Below are positions 1 through 7,860 of a DNA stretch of 64,000 nt, in pieces. The notes under the pieces are model-generated. The model was not told the DNA's origin, searched no databases, and worked only from the letters and a program-made list of their open reading frames with translations. The DNA is from Granulosicoccus sp964435305. Lineage in GTDB: Bacteria > Pseudomonadota > Gammaproteobacteria > Granulosicoccales > Granulosicoccaceae. The stretch spans positions 1 to 64,000 of the forward strand of contig CAYSZH010000004.1 in NCBI GenBank assembly GCA_964435305.1, in the 5' to 3' direction. The translations under genes and the position numbers were made by a program. Positions within the stretch are counted from its first letter, which is position 1; each line of letters starts with the position of its first letter.

Positions 1-1
1 C

Positions 2-790
2 TTGATATCCACAATATGCGGCCTAGTGTCACCGAGCAGTGGCACCGTCACAGTCGGTGGCTTTGACATTGTTGATGAGTTTCGCAAGAGCCGCTCACTT
101 GTAGGGTTGGTTCCGCAGGAGCTTACACTGGGGGCGTTTGATCGCGTGTTCAACACGGTCAGTTTCAGTCGCGGCCTGTTTGGCCAGTCTCGCAATGACG
201 ACCACATTCGTCAGCTGCTGCAAGACCTGTCGTTGGATGACAAGAGTCAGGCCATGGTGCAACAACTCTCTGGTGGTATGAAGCGTCGTGTGCTCATCGC
301 CAAAGCGCTCTCACACGAACCTAAAGTGCTGTTTTTGGATGAACCTACCGCGGGTGTGGATGTGGAACTGCGCAAAGACATGTGGGCGATTGTTGAAAAG
401 CTAAGGCAGAGCGGTGTGACGATAATCCTGACCACTCACTACATCGAAGAGGCAGAAGAAATTGCTGATCGGGTCGGTGTGATCAATAGTGGCGAGCTGC
501 TTTTGATAGAAGATAAATCTGTTCTGATGCAAAAGCTGGGTAAAAAACAATTGATTATCGAGCTGCGTGACCCTGTTACTTCGGTACCTGAAAGCCTGAA
601 AAAATATGATCTTGACGTATCGGCCAATGGCGCACAGTTAACTTATACCTATGATACAAAATCTGAGCGAACCGGCATTACCGGGTTGTTGCAGCACATC
701 AACGACGCTGGGCTAGGTTTAAAAGATATTTCAACCAGCCAAAGCTCTCTTGAAGATATATTCGTTGATCTTGTGAAGGCCGAATCATGA
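2..790 (+). CDS. ABC-2 type transporter ATP-binding protein (5' partial)
   Basis: Nucleotide-binding subunit of an ABC-2 exporter of the DrrA/NodI/YadG type; it would power export by the membrane protein encoded next. The window edge cuts the gene: the visible protein starts just after where Walker A should lie, so the TTG at position 2 is only the first readable codon. Visible motifs are the Q-loop (LVPQE, about residue 37), the signature LSGGMKRR (about 90), Walker B VLFLDEP (about 108) and the switch His in LTTHY (about 144). The C-terminal 90 residues form the usual accessory region of this subfamily. Its stop overlaps the start of the permease gene by four bases (ATGA), which indicates translational coupling. 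The substrate cannot be inferred. Confidence 0.9.
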   Translation: MISTICGLVSPSSGTVTVGGFDIVDEFRKSRSLVGLVPQELTLGAFDRVFNTVSFSRGLFGQSRNDDHIRQLLQDLSLDDKSQAMVQQLSGGMKRRVLIAKALSHEPKVLFLDEPTAGVDVELRKDMWAIVEKLRQSGVTIILTTHYIEEAEEIADRVGVINSGELLLIEDKSVLMQKLGKKQLIIELRDPVTSVPESLKKYDLDVSANGAQLTYTYDTKSERTGITGLLQHINDAGLGLKDISTSQSSLEDIFVDLVKAES

Positions 791-1548
791 ATATTGAAGC
801 CGTGAAATCCATTTATCGCAATGAGATGCGCAGGACGTTTAATACCCTGTTGCAGAGCGTAGCATCCCCGGTAATATCCACTGCTCTGTACTTTGTGGTG
901 TTTGGTTCAGCTATAGGCTCTCGCATTCCTTCGGTGGGTGGCGTGGAATACGGGGCCTTTATTGTGCCAGGCTTAATGATGTTGTCGCTGCTCACGCAGA
1001 GTATTTCGAATGCCTCGTTCGGTATCTTTTTCCCCAAATTCACCGGTACCATATATGAGGTGATGTCTGCACCTATATCGTATGTGGAGATTCTACTGGG
1101 CTACGTGGGCGCTGCTGCCACAAAATCATTTATGATTGGCGTGATCATTTTAATCACCGCCACATTCTTTGTTGATCTGCAAATAAAGCATCCTTTTTGG
1201 ATGATGACATTTTTTGTTTTAACTTGTGTTTCCTTTAGTCTATTCGGATTCATTATCGGCTTGTGGGCCGATAATTTTGAAAAGCTACAACTGATACCGC
1301 TGCTAGTTATTACACCGCTGGTGTTTCTGGGTGGTAGTTTTTACTCGGTCGATATGTTGCCCGCGTTTTGGCAAAAAGTGTCGCTGCTGAACCCGGTGTT
1401 GTATCTGATCAGTGGTTTTCGCTGGAGCTTTTTTGAAGTGTCCGATGTGAGTGTTGTTGTGAGTATCGGCATGGTGTTCTTCTTTCTAGCTGCTTGTTTA
1501 TTGGTAGTTGGATGGATGTTTAAAACAGGTTACAAACTCAAACCTTAA
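787..1548 (+). CDS. ABC-2 type transporter permease
   Basis: Integral membrane subunit (253 aa) of the ABC-2 exporter, similar in layout to YadH. It has about six hydrophobic segments, with a first TM around residues 22-45, a long periplasmic loop, then closely spaced helices. The family-typical stretch PLVFLGGSFYSVDMLP (about 178-193) is followed by NPVLYLISGFRW, the classic ABC-2 membrane signature region. Start ATG 787 overlaps the ATPase stop, so the two subunits are likely made in a fixed ratio. The substrate is unknown; relatives export drugs, lipids or polysaccharides. Confidence 0.9.
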   Translation: MNIEAVKSIYRNEMRRTFNTLLQSVASPVISTALYFVVFGSAIGSRIPSVGGVEYGAFIVPGLMMLSLLTQSISNASFGIFFPKFTGTIYEVMSAPISYVEILLGYVGAAATKSFMIGVIILITATFFVDLQIKHPFWMMTFFVLTCVSFSLFGFIIGLWADNFEKLQLIPLLVITPLVFLGGSFYSVDMLPAFWQKVSLLNPVLYLISGFRWSFFEVSDVSVVVSIGMVFFFLAACLLVVGWMFKTGYKLKP

Positions 1549-1579
1549 TTATTTATCATTTTCTTACAGGACCTAAATA

Positions 1580-2884
1580 ATGAGTGAAGTAAAAGCAGCG
1601 GAGTTACATTTTAATTCGGCTGATATGTTCAAGAGGGATCTATCAGAAAGCGACCCTGCTATTCAGGCTGCAATAGACCAGGAGCTTGGTCGCCAACAAA
1701 ATGAAATTGAGCTAATTGCTTCTGAAAACATCGTCTCCGCTGCGGTTATGCAGGCGCAAGGTTCTGTCATGACGAATAAATACGCCGAAGGCTATCCGGC
1801 TAAACGCTACTACGCGGGTTGTAAGCATGTGGATGTTGCAGAATCTCTCGCGATTGAGCGTGCTTGTGCGTTGTTTGATTGTGATTATGCCAATGTGCAA
1901 CCGCATTCTGGAGCGCAAGCCAATCAGGCTGCATTTCTTGCACTACTGCAGCCGGGTGATACGTTTATGGGCTTAAACCTCGCTGCGGGAGGTCACCTCA
2001 CACACGGCTCGCCGGTTAATCAATCTGGTAAGTGGTTTAATGCTGTTACCTATGGGGTTGATGAAAAAACACATCTGATTAATTACGACGAAGTTGCTGC
2101 ACAAGCAAAAGAGCATAAACCAAAGCTTATTATTGCTGGCGGCTCTGCCTACCCGCGCATTATCGATTTTAAACAGTTTAGAGAAATTGCTGACGAGGTT
2201 GGTGCTTACTTCATGGTAGACATGGCGCATTTTGCAGGCCTTGTTGCAGCTGGCGAGCATCCTAATCCACTGGATCACGCCCACTTGGCCACCACAACTA
2301 CGCATAAAACATTGCGTGGGCCCCGAGGTGGAATGATCTTGTCCAGAGATGCTGATCTTGGAAAGAAATTCAATTCGGCTGTTTTTCCAGGATTGCAGGG
2401 CGGGCCTTTAATGCACGTAATCGCTGCCAAGGCTGTGGCTTTTGGGGAAGCGCTGCAACCGGAATTTAAAACCTATTCCAAGCAGGTCATCACTAATGCC
2501 CATGTGCTGGCGGAAACACTTGCAAAGGGCGGCTTGGATATGGTGTCCGGTGGTACAGATACACACGTCATGCTGGTGGATTTAAGACCCAAAGGGGTAA
2601 CAGGAAAGGCTGCTGAAGCAGCGCTCACACGTGCCAGTATTACCTGTAACAAAAACACGATTCCATTTGATCCGGAATCGCCTTTTGTAACATCAGGGAT
2701 TCGCTTGGGTACACCTGCAGGCACATCCAGAGGGTTTGCTGAAGAGGAATTCAAACTGATTGGCGACATTATTCTCGATGTCGTCAACGGCGTATCCGCT
2801 AATGGCGAAGAAGGTAATGCGGAAGTGGAATTGGCTGCTGCTAAAAGGGTGCTTGAGCTTACTTCTAAATTTCCAATTTATTAG
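1580..2884 (+). CDS. glyA: Serine hydroxymethyltransferase
   Basis: PLP-dependent interconversion of serine plus tetrahydrofolate with glycine plus 5,10-methylene-THF, the main entry of one-carbon units; cytoplasmic. The 434-residue length fits GlyA (E. coli 417) with a slightly longer N-terminus. Diagnostic stretches are ELIASENIVS, NKYAEGYPAKRYYAGC, NVQPHSGAQAN, the VDMAHFAGL Asp/His site and the PLP lysine in THKTLRGPRGG (Lys about 243). The start at ATG 1580 follows an acagga ribosome-binding site. It sits 31 bases after the ABC-2 permease gene and may be co-transcribed with it. The protein could supply C1-THF chemistry relevant to the THF-dependent DmdA-like enzyme encoded at 8639, but that link is only inference. 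Confidence 0.97.
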   Translation: MSEVKAAELHFNSADMFKRDLSESDPAIQAAIDQELGRQQNEIELIASENIVSAAVMQAQGSVMTNKYAEGYPAKRYYAGCKHVDVAESLAIERACALFDCDYANVQPHSGAQANQAAFLALLQPGDTFMGLNLAAGGHLTHGSPVNQSGKWFNAVTYGVDEKTHLINYDEVAAQAKEHKPKLIIAGGSAYPRIIDFKQFREIADEVGAYFMVDMAHFAGLVAAGEHPNPLDHAHLATTTTHKTLRGPRGGMILSRDADLGKKFNSAVFPGLQGGPLMHVIAAKAVAFGEALQPEFKTYSKQVITNAHVLAETLAKGGLDMVSGGTDTHVMLVDLRPKGVTGKAAEAALTRASITCNKNTIPFDPESPFVTSGIRLGTPAGTSRGFAEEEFKLIGDIILDVVNGVSANGEEGNAEVELAAAKRVLELTSKFPIY

Positions 2885-2923
2885 TCGAATGCGGCTAGCT
2901 TTGAAGAATTGCACCGGAGTTAC

Positions 2924-3568
2924 ATGCTCATGATCGAAGCGTACTTGATAACGCTTGTTGGTGTGATTGCCGCGCAAGCGTCACCAGGCCCTAATCTCAT
3001 TGCTGTTGCCTCGGTAGCTTTAGGGCAGGGCCGCACCGCTGCTTTATTTGTGACCTTGGGAATAGCAAATGGCATGTTGATATGGGCGGTTGCTGTTGCC
3101 TATGGTCTTGGAAGTGTTTTCAGTAGCTATCCCGTTTCTTTGATCCTACTTAAATTTATTGGTGGCTTATATTTACTTTATCTTGCTTCAAACGCTTTGC
3201 GTTCGGTAATAAGTGTCGATAGAGGTTCGAGTATTAACGCAGATCATAATCACCTTTCAAATGCAGGGCGTTGGAAGCGAGGTATCTTTGTCGTCCTGAC
3301 TAATCCAAAGGCGGCTCTTATGTGGTCGGCCGTTGCAACAATTCTCCATGGAGCCGCTTTAGAAACATGGCAGGTTGCATTGTTTGGGCCCATTGCTGCC
3401 TGTAGTGGCTTTTTAATTTATGGAACCTACGCCATACTGTTCTCGAGCGGAACAGCTGGCAATATATACAAACGCTTCACACGTTGGGTTGAAGCCGCGT
3501 TCAGCGCATCTTTTGGTGCTCTAGGTTTAAAGTTAATTATTGATGGCACGCGTGAATTACGTGGATAG
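2924..3568 (+). CDS. LysE/RhtB family amino acid exporter
   Basis: Inner-membrane exporter of the LysE/RhtB superfamily, about 214 aa with six predicted TM segments. The hallmark N-terminal motif ASPGPN is present (GVIAAQASPGPNLI), followed by the GxxxG-rich first helices; a second family motif, NPKAALMWSA, lies near residue 135. The readable frame opens at TTG 2909, but the GGAG at 2916-2919 lies four bases before ATG 2924 and ten before ATG 2930, so one of those is the start. The gene follows glyA by about 40 bases. Members export threonine, homoserine, lysine or related amino acids; the actual substrate cannot be read from sequence. Confidence 0.85.
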   Translation: MLMIEAYLITLVGVIAAQASPGPNLIAVASVALGQGRTAALFVTLGIANGMLIWAVAVAYGLGSVFSSYPVSLILLKFIGGLYLLYLASNALRSVISVDRGSSINADHNHLSNAGRWKRGIFVVLTNPKAALMWSAVATILHGAALETWQVALFGPIAACSGFLIYGTYAILFSSGTAGNIYKRFTRWVEAAFSASFGALGLKLIIDGTRELRG

Positions 3569-3687
3569 AGCCGGTTGCCTTAGCTTTTTATTGCTGGCCG
3601 CTCCGTCTACAAGCGCATTTTAACATTCGAACGGTAGTCGCATTGATTGAATAGGGCTGCTGTTGTTGATCGATTAGGAAGAAACAG

Positions 3688-4140
3688 GTGACGAGCAGTG
3701 ACATTCTTGAATTCCTATTGGCCGATTACAACGGTACCAAAGTAGTATCAGCCTGGGGTGAGTCATCCGTTTTCTATAATCCGATGCAACGGCTGCCCAG
3801 AGGTGTGTACTTCGCCACCATAAAAGAAAACGATGGTGAAAATGACAAGGCTTCGAATCTTGATAGAGACGGCGTGTTTCGTTTTAATATTGGTACAAGC
3901 AAAGAGATATATCAAGAAAGTTTCGGTTCTCTTCCAGCAAGGCCTTCTAAAGGATGTGTTATTGAAGGAGCCTGGGATTTTTCAGTACTAGACGAGCTTA
4001 TGCCACATCCTGTCTACGGCTGGATGGGTTGGATTTCGGTCAATAATCCGAGTAAAAAAACGTTTTCATCATTACGCCCAGCGATAGGTGCAGCTTATGA
4101 AAAGGCTGTCAAGAATTTCGAAAAGCGTACCCGCAAATAA
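3688..4140 (+). CDS. DUF6194 family protein
   Basis: Small soluble protein of 150 aa, apparently of the DUF6194 family, whose biochemical role is unknown. Matching features are an N-terminal region leading to SSVFYNP, then RLPRGVYFATIKEND, the characteristic LDRDGVFRFNIGTS block (about 68-81), a FGSLPARP stretch, and a C-terminal helix after NPSKKTFSSLRP. No signal peptide or TM segment is seen. It starts with GTG 3688, preceded by a purine-rich ggaagaaacag. It stands alone, 119 bases after the LysE-type gene. Relatives occur as single genes in many bacteria, so context does not suggest a function. Confidence 0.7.
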   Translation: MTSSDILEFLLADYNGTKVVSAWGESSVFYNPMQRLPRGVYFATIKENDGENDKASNLDRDGVFRFNIGTSKEIYQESFGSLPARPSKGCVIEGAWDFSVLDELMPHPVYGWMGWISVNNPSKKTFSSLRPAIGAAYEKAVKNFEKRTRK

Positions 4141-4220
4141 ACTTGATAGTCACTTCCGGACATTTCATTTTGTTTTAAACAAAATGCAATATTTCAATAC
4201 TGAGCACTCACAACAGATTT

Positions 4221-4311
4221 TCACTAGCCAAAAGTATAGGGTTAAATAAGCCCCAGTAGAATATCACTCCAATTTGTACAGGGTTTCTTCTCACTAGTAA
4301 AAAGGATAGGG
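4221..4311 (+). repeat. Imperfect 21-bp direct repeat pair
   Basis: Two copies of a 21-base element, at 4221-4241 and 4291-4311, both begin TCACTAG and end ATAGGG with AAAAG in between; they differ at three positions. They are 70 bases apart, start to start, in the leader of the interrupted lipoprotein gene. The period is close to seven helical turns, which would suit a regulator binding one face of the DNA. No known operator was recognised. Confidence 0.4.
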
Positions 4312-4409
4312 GGAGTTCTGAGCTCAAACTCCAAAATAATTGAAGTTAGGCGCACCATTGCAAGTGTCCAATTGAGTGTATTGTTATGACAGTTTATGAC
4401 CTAAGAATA

Positions 4410-5222
4410 ATGTCAAATAAAGTCTTACTGTTAAGTTTACTAGTTACTCTAGCAGGGTGTGGTGGTGGTAGTAGCGAAGTAAATACTGTCAGCGATCAAA
4501 TGTCACCTGATGCGCCCATCGCAAATCTTCCCAGCACCAACACTAGCATTGTTAACCCGTCTCTCCCGGACGGTGAGATTTTTATTGGTGGCGCCGTGGA
4601 TGGGCCGCGGATTCTTAATCTGCGAACCGGGCGTTATCGACAACTTGATGGGTTCAATTGGGAAGAACGTGAAGATGATAATTTCCTCGCCTATTTCGCT
4701 GCATTCTTTTCGGTTGATCGTCAGGAGATTCTGGAGTCATTCATTTCATGTGAGCTAAAACCTGAAGTGTTGGCTGGTTGGGATGATTGTATTGTGTTTC
4801 GGGACTTAAACGGTCGTGAGACTGGCAGGTTTGTTATACCAGTTGGTGGTACGCTGGGATTAGGTCTTTTCGAACCTGCGAAATTATCGCCTGACCGTCA
4901 ATTTGTTGCGGCTGTTGTTGACATAGATGGAGGTTCTCTAGGCCGTTTGATGATTTTCAATCGATCGGGTGAGGTTATTAGCGAAAGTGATGAGCGGTGG
5001 ATGACCGATGGCGGATATTTTACCTGGTTGCCTGATAACAGCATCATCTATGCATCGCAACGGAGCTTGTATAGTACAAGCCCGAATTCGGCGAAAGGCA
5101 CCTTAATCGCACGTTTTGGTGAAGATGCCGGTGAGCCGGAGCAATTAGCCATAAGCCCAGATGGAAATAAATTGGCGTTTGCTCTGGTAACAGCACTTAG
5201 ACCGTATAGAGGAACGGTTTAG
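4410..5222 (+). CDS. Beta-propeller-like (TolB/PD40) lipoprotein, N-terminal part of an interrupted gene
   Basis: Exported lipoprotein with PD40/TolB-like repeat blades. From ATG 4410 the protein opens with a short signal peptide ending in the lipobox LAGC followed by GGGSSE; an upstream in-frame ATG at 4386 would only lengthen the signal n-region. Blade motifs include KLSPDRQFVAAVV, FTWLPDNSIIYAS and ISPDGNKLAFAL. The frame stops at TAG 5220-5222 in the middle of a blade, and the same frame continues directly to 5438 with another PD40 motif, so the gene is split by a single nonsense codon. The product as written would be a truncated propeller. Function is unknown; relatives are envelope proteins of marine bacteria. 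Confidence 0.7.
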   Translation: MSNKVLLLSLLVTLAGCGGGSSEVNTVSDQMSPDAPIANLPSTNTSIVNPSLPDGEIFIGGAVDGPRILNLRTGRYRQLDGFNWEEREDDNFLAYFAAFFSVDRQEILESFISCELKPEVLAGWDDCIVFRDLNGRETGRFVIPVGGTLGLGLFEPAKLSPDRQFVAAVVDIDGGSLGRLMIFNRSGEVISESDERWMTDGGYFTWLPDNSIIYASQRSLYSTSPNSAKGTLIARFGEDAGEPEQLAISPDGNKLAFALVTALRPYRGTV

Positions 5223-5438
5223 GTGATCGAGGTTAATGGCACTGAGCCACTTGATAGCGATACACTCACTCTCTTGGCAACTACTGGTGATGACATAAAC
5301 GATATGCGAATTCGTCATCCAACCTGGTCTCCGGATGGAAACTGGATTTTTTTAGTAGATAGCGCTACTCCACTGTCTTACGCTTACCTTGTACCCTCGG
5401 ATGGCGCTGGAGTACTGCTAACATTAGATGTGCGGTAA
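5223..5438 (+). pseudogene. C-terminal continuation of the interrupted propeller lipoprotein
   Basis: This frame follows the TAG at 5220-5222 without any shift. It begins GTG ATC GAG and encodes IEVNGTEPL, then the blade motif HPTWSPDGNWIFLV, and ends at TAA 5438. Such a block normally follows the AFAL strand of the previous blade, so 4410-5438 is best read as one ancestral gene of about 342 codons. Three explanations are possible: a recent nonsense mutation, suppressor readthrough, or a sequencing error at one base. No ribosome-binding site supports separate translation of this 71-aa fragment. Confidence 0.65.
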
Positions 5439-5537
5439 CAGACTAAATGGCTGTTAGGGATATCCAGAAAGTATGTATATCGGCGCTTTTCACAGTAGTG
5501 TCATGGCGATGTAAAACAGCTACCGGCACAGTATCAT

Positions 5538-6002
5538 TCAGATTGGTAAGTCCAGCCGTGGTTTCCAAAAAGGACGAAACAGTTCAATCTTAGGGCAACG
5601 GTCCATAACCACTTTCAAGCCAGCATCCTCAGCCAGTTTAGCTGCACGATCGTCATACACACCTATCTGACCCCAAAGCACTTTAGCACCCACGTCGATT
5701 GCTTCTTGCGCGATGCTATATAGCTCTTCTTTGCGACGAAATACTTGCACCATATCAATAGGGCGATCAACATCCGCCAGCGATTTATAAACCTTAAGGC
5801 CACGAATTTCAGTCAGCTTTGGGTTAGGGTTGATTGGGATCATGTCGTAGCCAGTTTCGTGAAGCACTCGCAACACACCATAACTGAATTTGGTTTTGTC
5901 GCCGCTTGCACCCACCATGGCGAGGGTTTTAACTGACTTCAATATTTCTATCAGGTATTCAGATGAGTAGTCGTAAGGGCTATCAATTTCGGCTTCAGGC
6001 AT
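5538..6002 (-). CDS. CoA-binding domain protein (YccU-like)
   Basis: Small Rossmann-fold protein of 154 aa belonging to the CoA_binding family (YccU type), which corresponds to the N-terminal CoA-binding domain of succinyl-CoA synthetase alpha. Motifs are KTLAMVGASGDKTKFSYG (nucleotide loop, about 27-44), IPINPNP, and the later VLWGQIGVYDD and DRCPKIE. No catalytic partner domain is present. Its ATG (6002-6000) follows the ferredoxin stop (6005-6003) immediately, so the two are almost certainly co-translated as the third gene of the SBP56 operon. In this setting it could bind a CoA thioester intermediate or act as a redox-sensitive CoA sensor; that is inference. Confidence 0.85.
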   Translation of the reverse strand: MPEAEIDSPYDYSSEYLIEILKSVKTLAMVGASGDKTKFSYGVLRVLHETGYDMIPINPNPKLTEIRGLKVYKSLADVDRPIDMVQVFRRKEELYSIAQEAIDVGAKVLWGQIGVYDDRAAKLAEDAGLKVVMDRCPKIELFRPFWKPRLDLPI

Positions 6003-6371
6003 TTACGTCTCCTTCGGTATGGCGATGTCCGCTTTTAGTTCGTGAGGTTCTAGCGGGTCAAGAAACGGATTTCGGTAGAGCTTATCGTGGCTTTCGACAC
6101 CGATTTCTAAAGTACAGTCTGACAATGGTTTGGCAACACAAAGCACGACATAACCATTGTTAATTTGACGATTGTTCAGAGCGACCTGTTGATTCTGATC
6201 TACCTCGCCGTCAATTAGTTTTGCAGCGCAGGTTATGCAACCACCGTATTCGCAGCCGTAGGGCAGATCAACGCCCTGGTCTCGTAATGATTTAAGCAGT
6301 GGTAGATGCGCATTCACTTCATAACGTGCGTTTTCGCGATTGGCAATGGTGATGGTTTTGCTGTTTTTCAT
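6003..6371 (-). CDS. [2Fe-2S] plant-type ferredoxin
   Basis: Soluble electron carrier of about 122 aa. The plant-type cluster motif C-x4-C-x2-C is clear in YGCEYGGCITC, with the fourth cysteine in YVVLC about 30 residues later. The frame is open up to ATG 6431, but that upstream part overlaps the highly conserved end of the SBP56 gene out of frame. ATG 6371 starts ten bases after the SBP56 stop, has CCAGG just upstream, and gives a normal N-terminus (MKNSKTITIANREN), so it is preferred. The protein is sandwiched between SBP56 and a CoA-binding protein, suggesting it accepts or supplies electrons for oxidation of a sulfur or C1 compound. It could equally serve an oxygenase elsewhere. Confidence 0.88.
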   Translation of the reverse strand: MKNSKTITIANRENARYEVNAHLPLLKSLRDQGVDLPYGCEYGGCITCAAKLIDGEVDQNQQVALNNRQINNGYVVLCVAKPLSDCTLEIGVESHDKLYRNPFLDPLEPHELKADIAIPKET

Positions 6372-6381
6372 CGCCTGGTCG

Positions 6382-7749
6382 TTATAGCCAGATATCGCTT
6401 GTGCAATCGCCGCCGGGGTAGCGAGCTTCATGGCAACGGCTCGGCCCGTTAGGTTCGTTGCCGAAGTTCACTATGAAGTCTTCATTGATTTTCATGCCCC
6501 CGTTGTCAACGTCGCAATCGATCATGACCATAACACCGCCCTGTGTTCTGATCTCTGGGTAAAATTGATTATCCCAAGTCGAGAACAGCGAGGTGGTGAC
6601 GTATAGCCGCTTACCATCGAGCGATAGCTGAAACATCTGTGGGCCACCGGCCACTTTCACACCGTTAACCTCTGGGGCTTTGCCTAACAGGCCCCCCATC
6701 CATATTTGACCGGTGAGTTTGGGCTTATGTGGATCACTGATATCGTATTGGCGCATATCACCGTGTAGCCAGTTATTCAGATATAAATATTTATCGTCCA
6801 TCGAGATTAGAATGGCAGACATCACACCTGGAATGGGAATAGGCCATTCGGGGTGAGGTTCGTTTTCGACATCGATCACTTTTTCCCACTCCCATTCGCC
6901 TTTATCAGATTTCCAAAAGTGAATGACATTGGCACTTAATGCAGCGCCACAAAAGCCGTGTGTGCTATCGGGGTTGTGGTGAAATTTAACTTCAAGAGGG
7001 ACTAAGCCATCCTCACCGAGATACATCGTATCGATTGGTTCCTTCTTTTTAAAATCCCACAAGTGCAGACGCCTGCCATATTTAAGATGGCCAACTTCTT
7101 CCAGATCAAAACCTGGCATAAATGTATTCGGTGCAGCCCACTCTGAACTGACCATTATGTTGTGACGCGGTTGGTACCAAAAATCATAGCTGAAAGGGAT
7201 GTCACCCATGGAGGCTTCCCATCGACCAACAATTTCAAGATCTTTATTTAACTGCAGATAACCGCCAGGCGCTTCACCTTTTGCATCGCCGAGGAAAGAA
7301 ATAATAATTTCCGAACCCAGGCAGTGAACAGTATGCGGGCCAGATAAATTTGCCTTAACCTTTATTTCCTGACCTTCAATGATTTTATGCAGGCGAGGGG
7401 CCTTGGGGTCGGTGGCGGTATCAATTATGTGAATGTTGTTTGAGCGTACACCGGGGACCAACAAAAAACGCCTCGCCATTGAGGCATCATCGTGACAGGA
7501 AGAGCAAGCGTTCCAACCCATATGGTGTAGCTCATCACCAATTCCTGGCATCTCCAGTCTGTGAATGACCTGAGAATAAGTAGGGCTCTGAGGGTCAACA
7601 TCGATGGTTGCCAGATAGTCTGGTTTTTGTATGCCGGTGCCTGTGTATATCGCAATGGTGTAAAGCAATTTTTCGTGTGGTGCTTTTATGGCATCACCGG
7701 GGCTTGCATACCCAGGGCCACAGCAGGTCATCTCGCTGGATTCGCTCAT
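6382..7749 (-). CDS. SBP56 family protein (selenium-binding protein/methanethiol oxidase)
   Basis: Member of the SBP56 family, whose characterised members (human SELENBP1, Hyphomicrobium MtoX) oxidise methanethiol to formaldehyde, sulfide and peroxide. The 455-aa protein from ATG 7749 matches the animal type almost end to end: TCCGPGYASP at the N-terminus, PDYLATIDVDP, ELHHMGWNACSSC, YDFWYQPRHN, SNWLHGDMRQYDISDP, VAGGPQMFQLSLDG and the C-terminal YPGGDC..DIW. His-rich sites typical of the metal-binding propeller are retained. There is no signal peptide, unlike periplasmic MtoX. The position matching human Cys57 is serine (TYSQVIHRL). The longer frame to 7866 adds only a poor N-terminus overlapping the divergent iclR start. 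It heads a three-gene operon with ferredoxin and CoA-binding genes. Confidence 0.92.
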   Translation of the reverse strand: MSESSEMTCCGPGYASPGDAIKAPHEKLLYTIAIYTGTGIQKPDYLATIDVDPQSPTYSQVIHRLEMPGIGDELHHMGWNACSSCHDDASMARRFLLVPGVRSNNIHIIDTATDPKAPRLHKIIEGQEIKVKANLSGPHTVHCLGSEIIISFLGDAKGEAPGGYLQLNKDLEIVGRWEASMGDIPFSYDFWYQPRHNIMVSSEWAAPNTFMPGFDLEEVGHLKYGRRLHLWDFKKKEPIDTMYLGEDGLVPLEVKFHHNPDSTHGFCGAALSANVIHFWKSDKGEWEWEKVIDVENEPHPEWPIPIPGVMSAILISMDDKYLYLNNWLHGDMRQYDISDPHKPKLTGQIWMGGLLGKAPEVNGVKVAGGPQMFQLSLDGKRLYVTTSLFSTWDNQFYPEIRTQGGVMVMIDCDVDNGGMKINEDFIVNFGNEPNGPSRCHEARYPGGDCTSDIWL

Positions 7750-7830
7750 ATTGCTTTCTCTGGCTGAACAGTTGTGTTGCGGAACAGTTCTGTAGGATTT
7801 ATTAATACGATGTGGTATCTTACTATATGA

Positions 7831-7840
7831 GACAGCTGTC
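7831..7840. promoter_or_regulatory. Perfect 10-bp palindrome, candidate IclR operator
   Basis: GACAGCTGTC lies in the 111-base divergent region between the SBP56 start (7749) and the iclR start (7861), 20 bases before iclR. A dyad here could let the IclR-type protein repress its own gene and control both arms. IclR operators vary widely in sequence, so the assignment rests only on position and symmetry. Confidence 0.35.
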
Positions 7841-7860
7841 CGTAAAGTGAGCCGAATGTT

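Noticed and set aside
5436..5456. TAACAG/CTGTTA hairpin after the split lipoprotein gene as a terminator
   Set aside because: Only a 6-bp AT-containing stem with a 9-base loop and no U-tract; it includes the stop codon by chance.
6372..6431. Longer N-terminus for the ferredoxin starting at 6431
   Set aside because: Those bases encode the highly conserved SBP56 C-terminus in another frame; ATG 6371 has a ribosome-binding site and a normal ferredoxin start.
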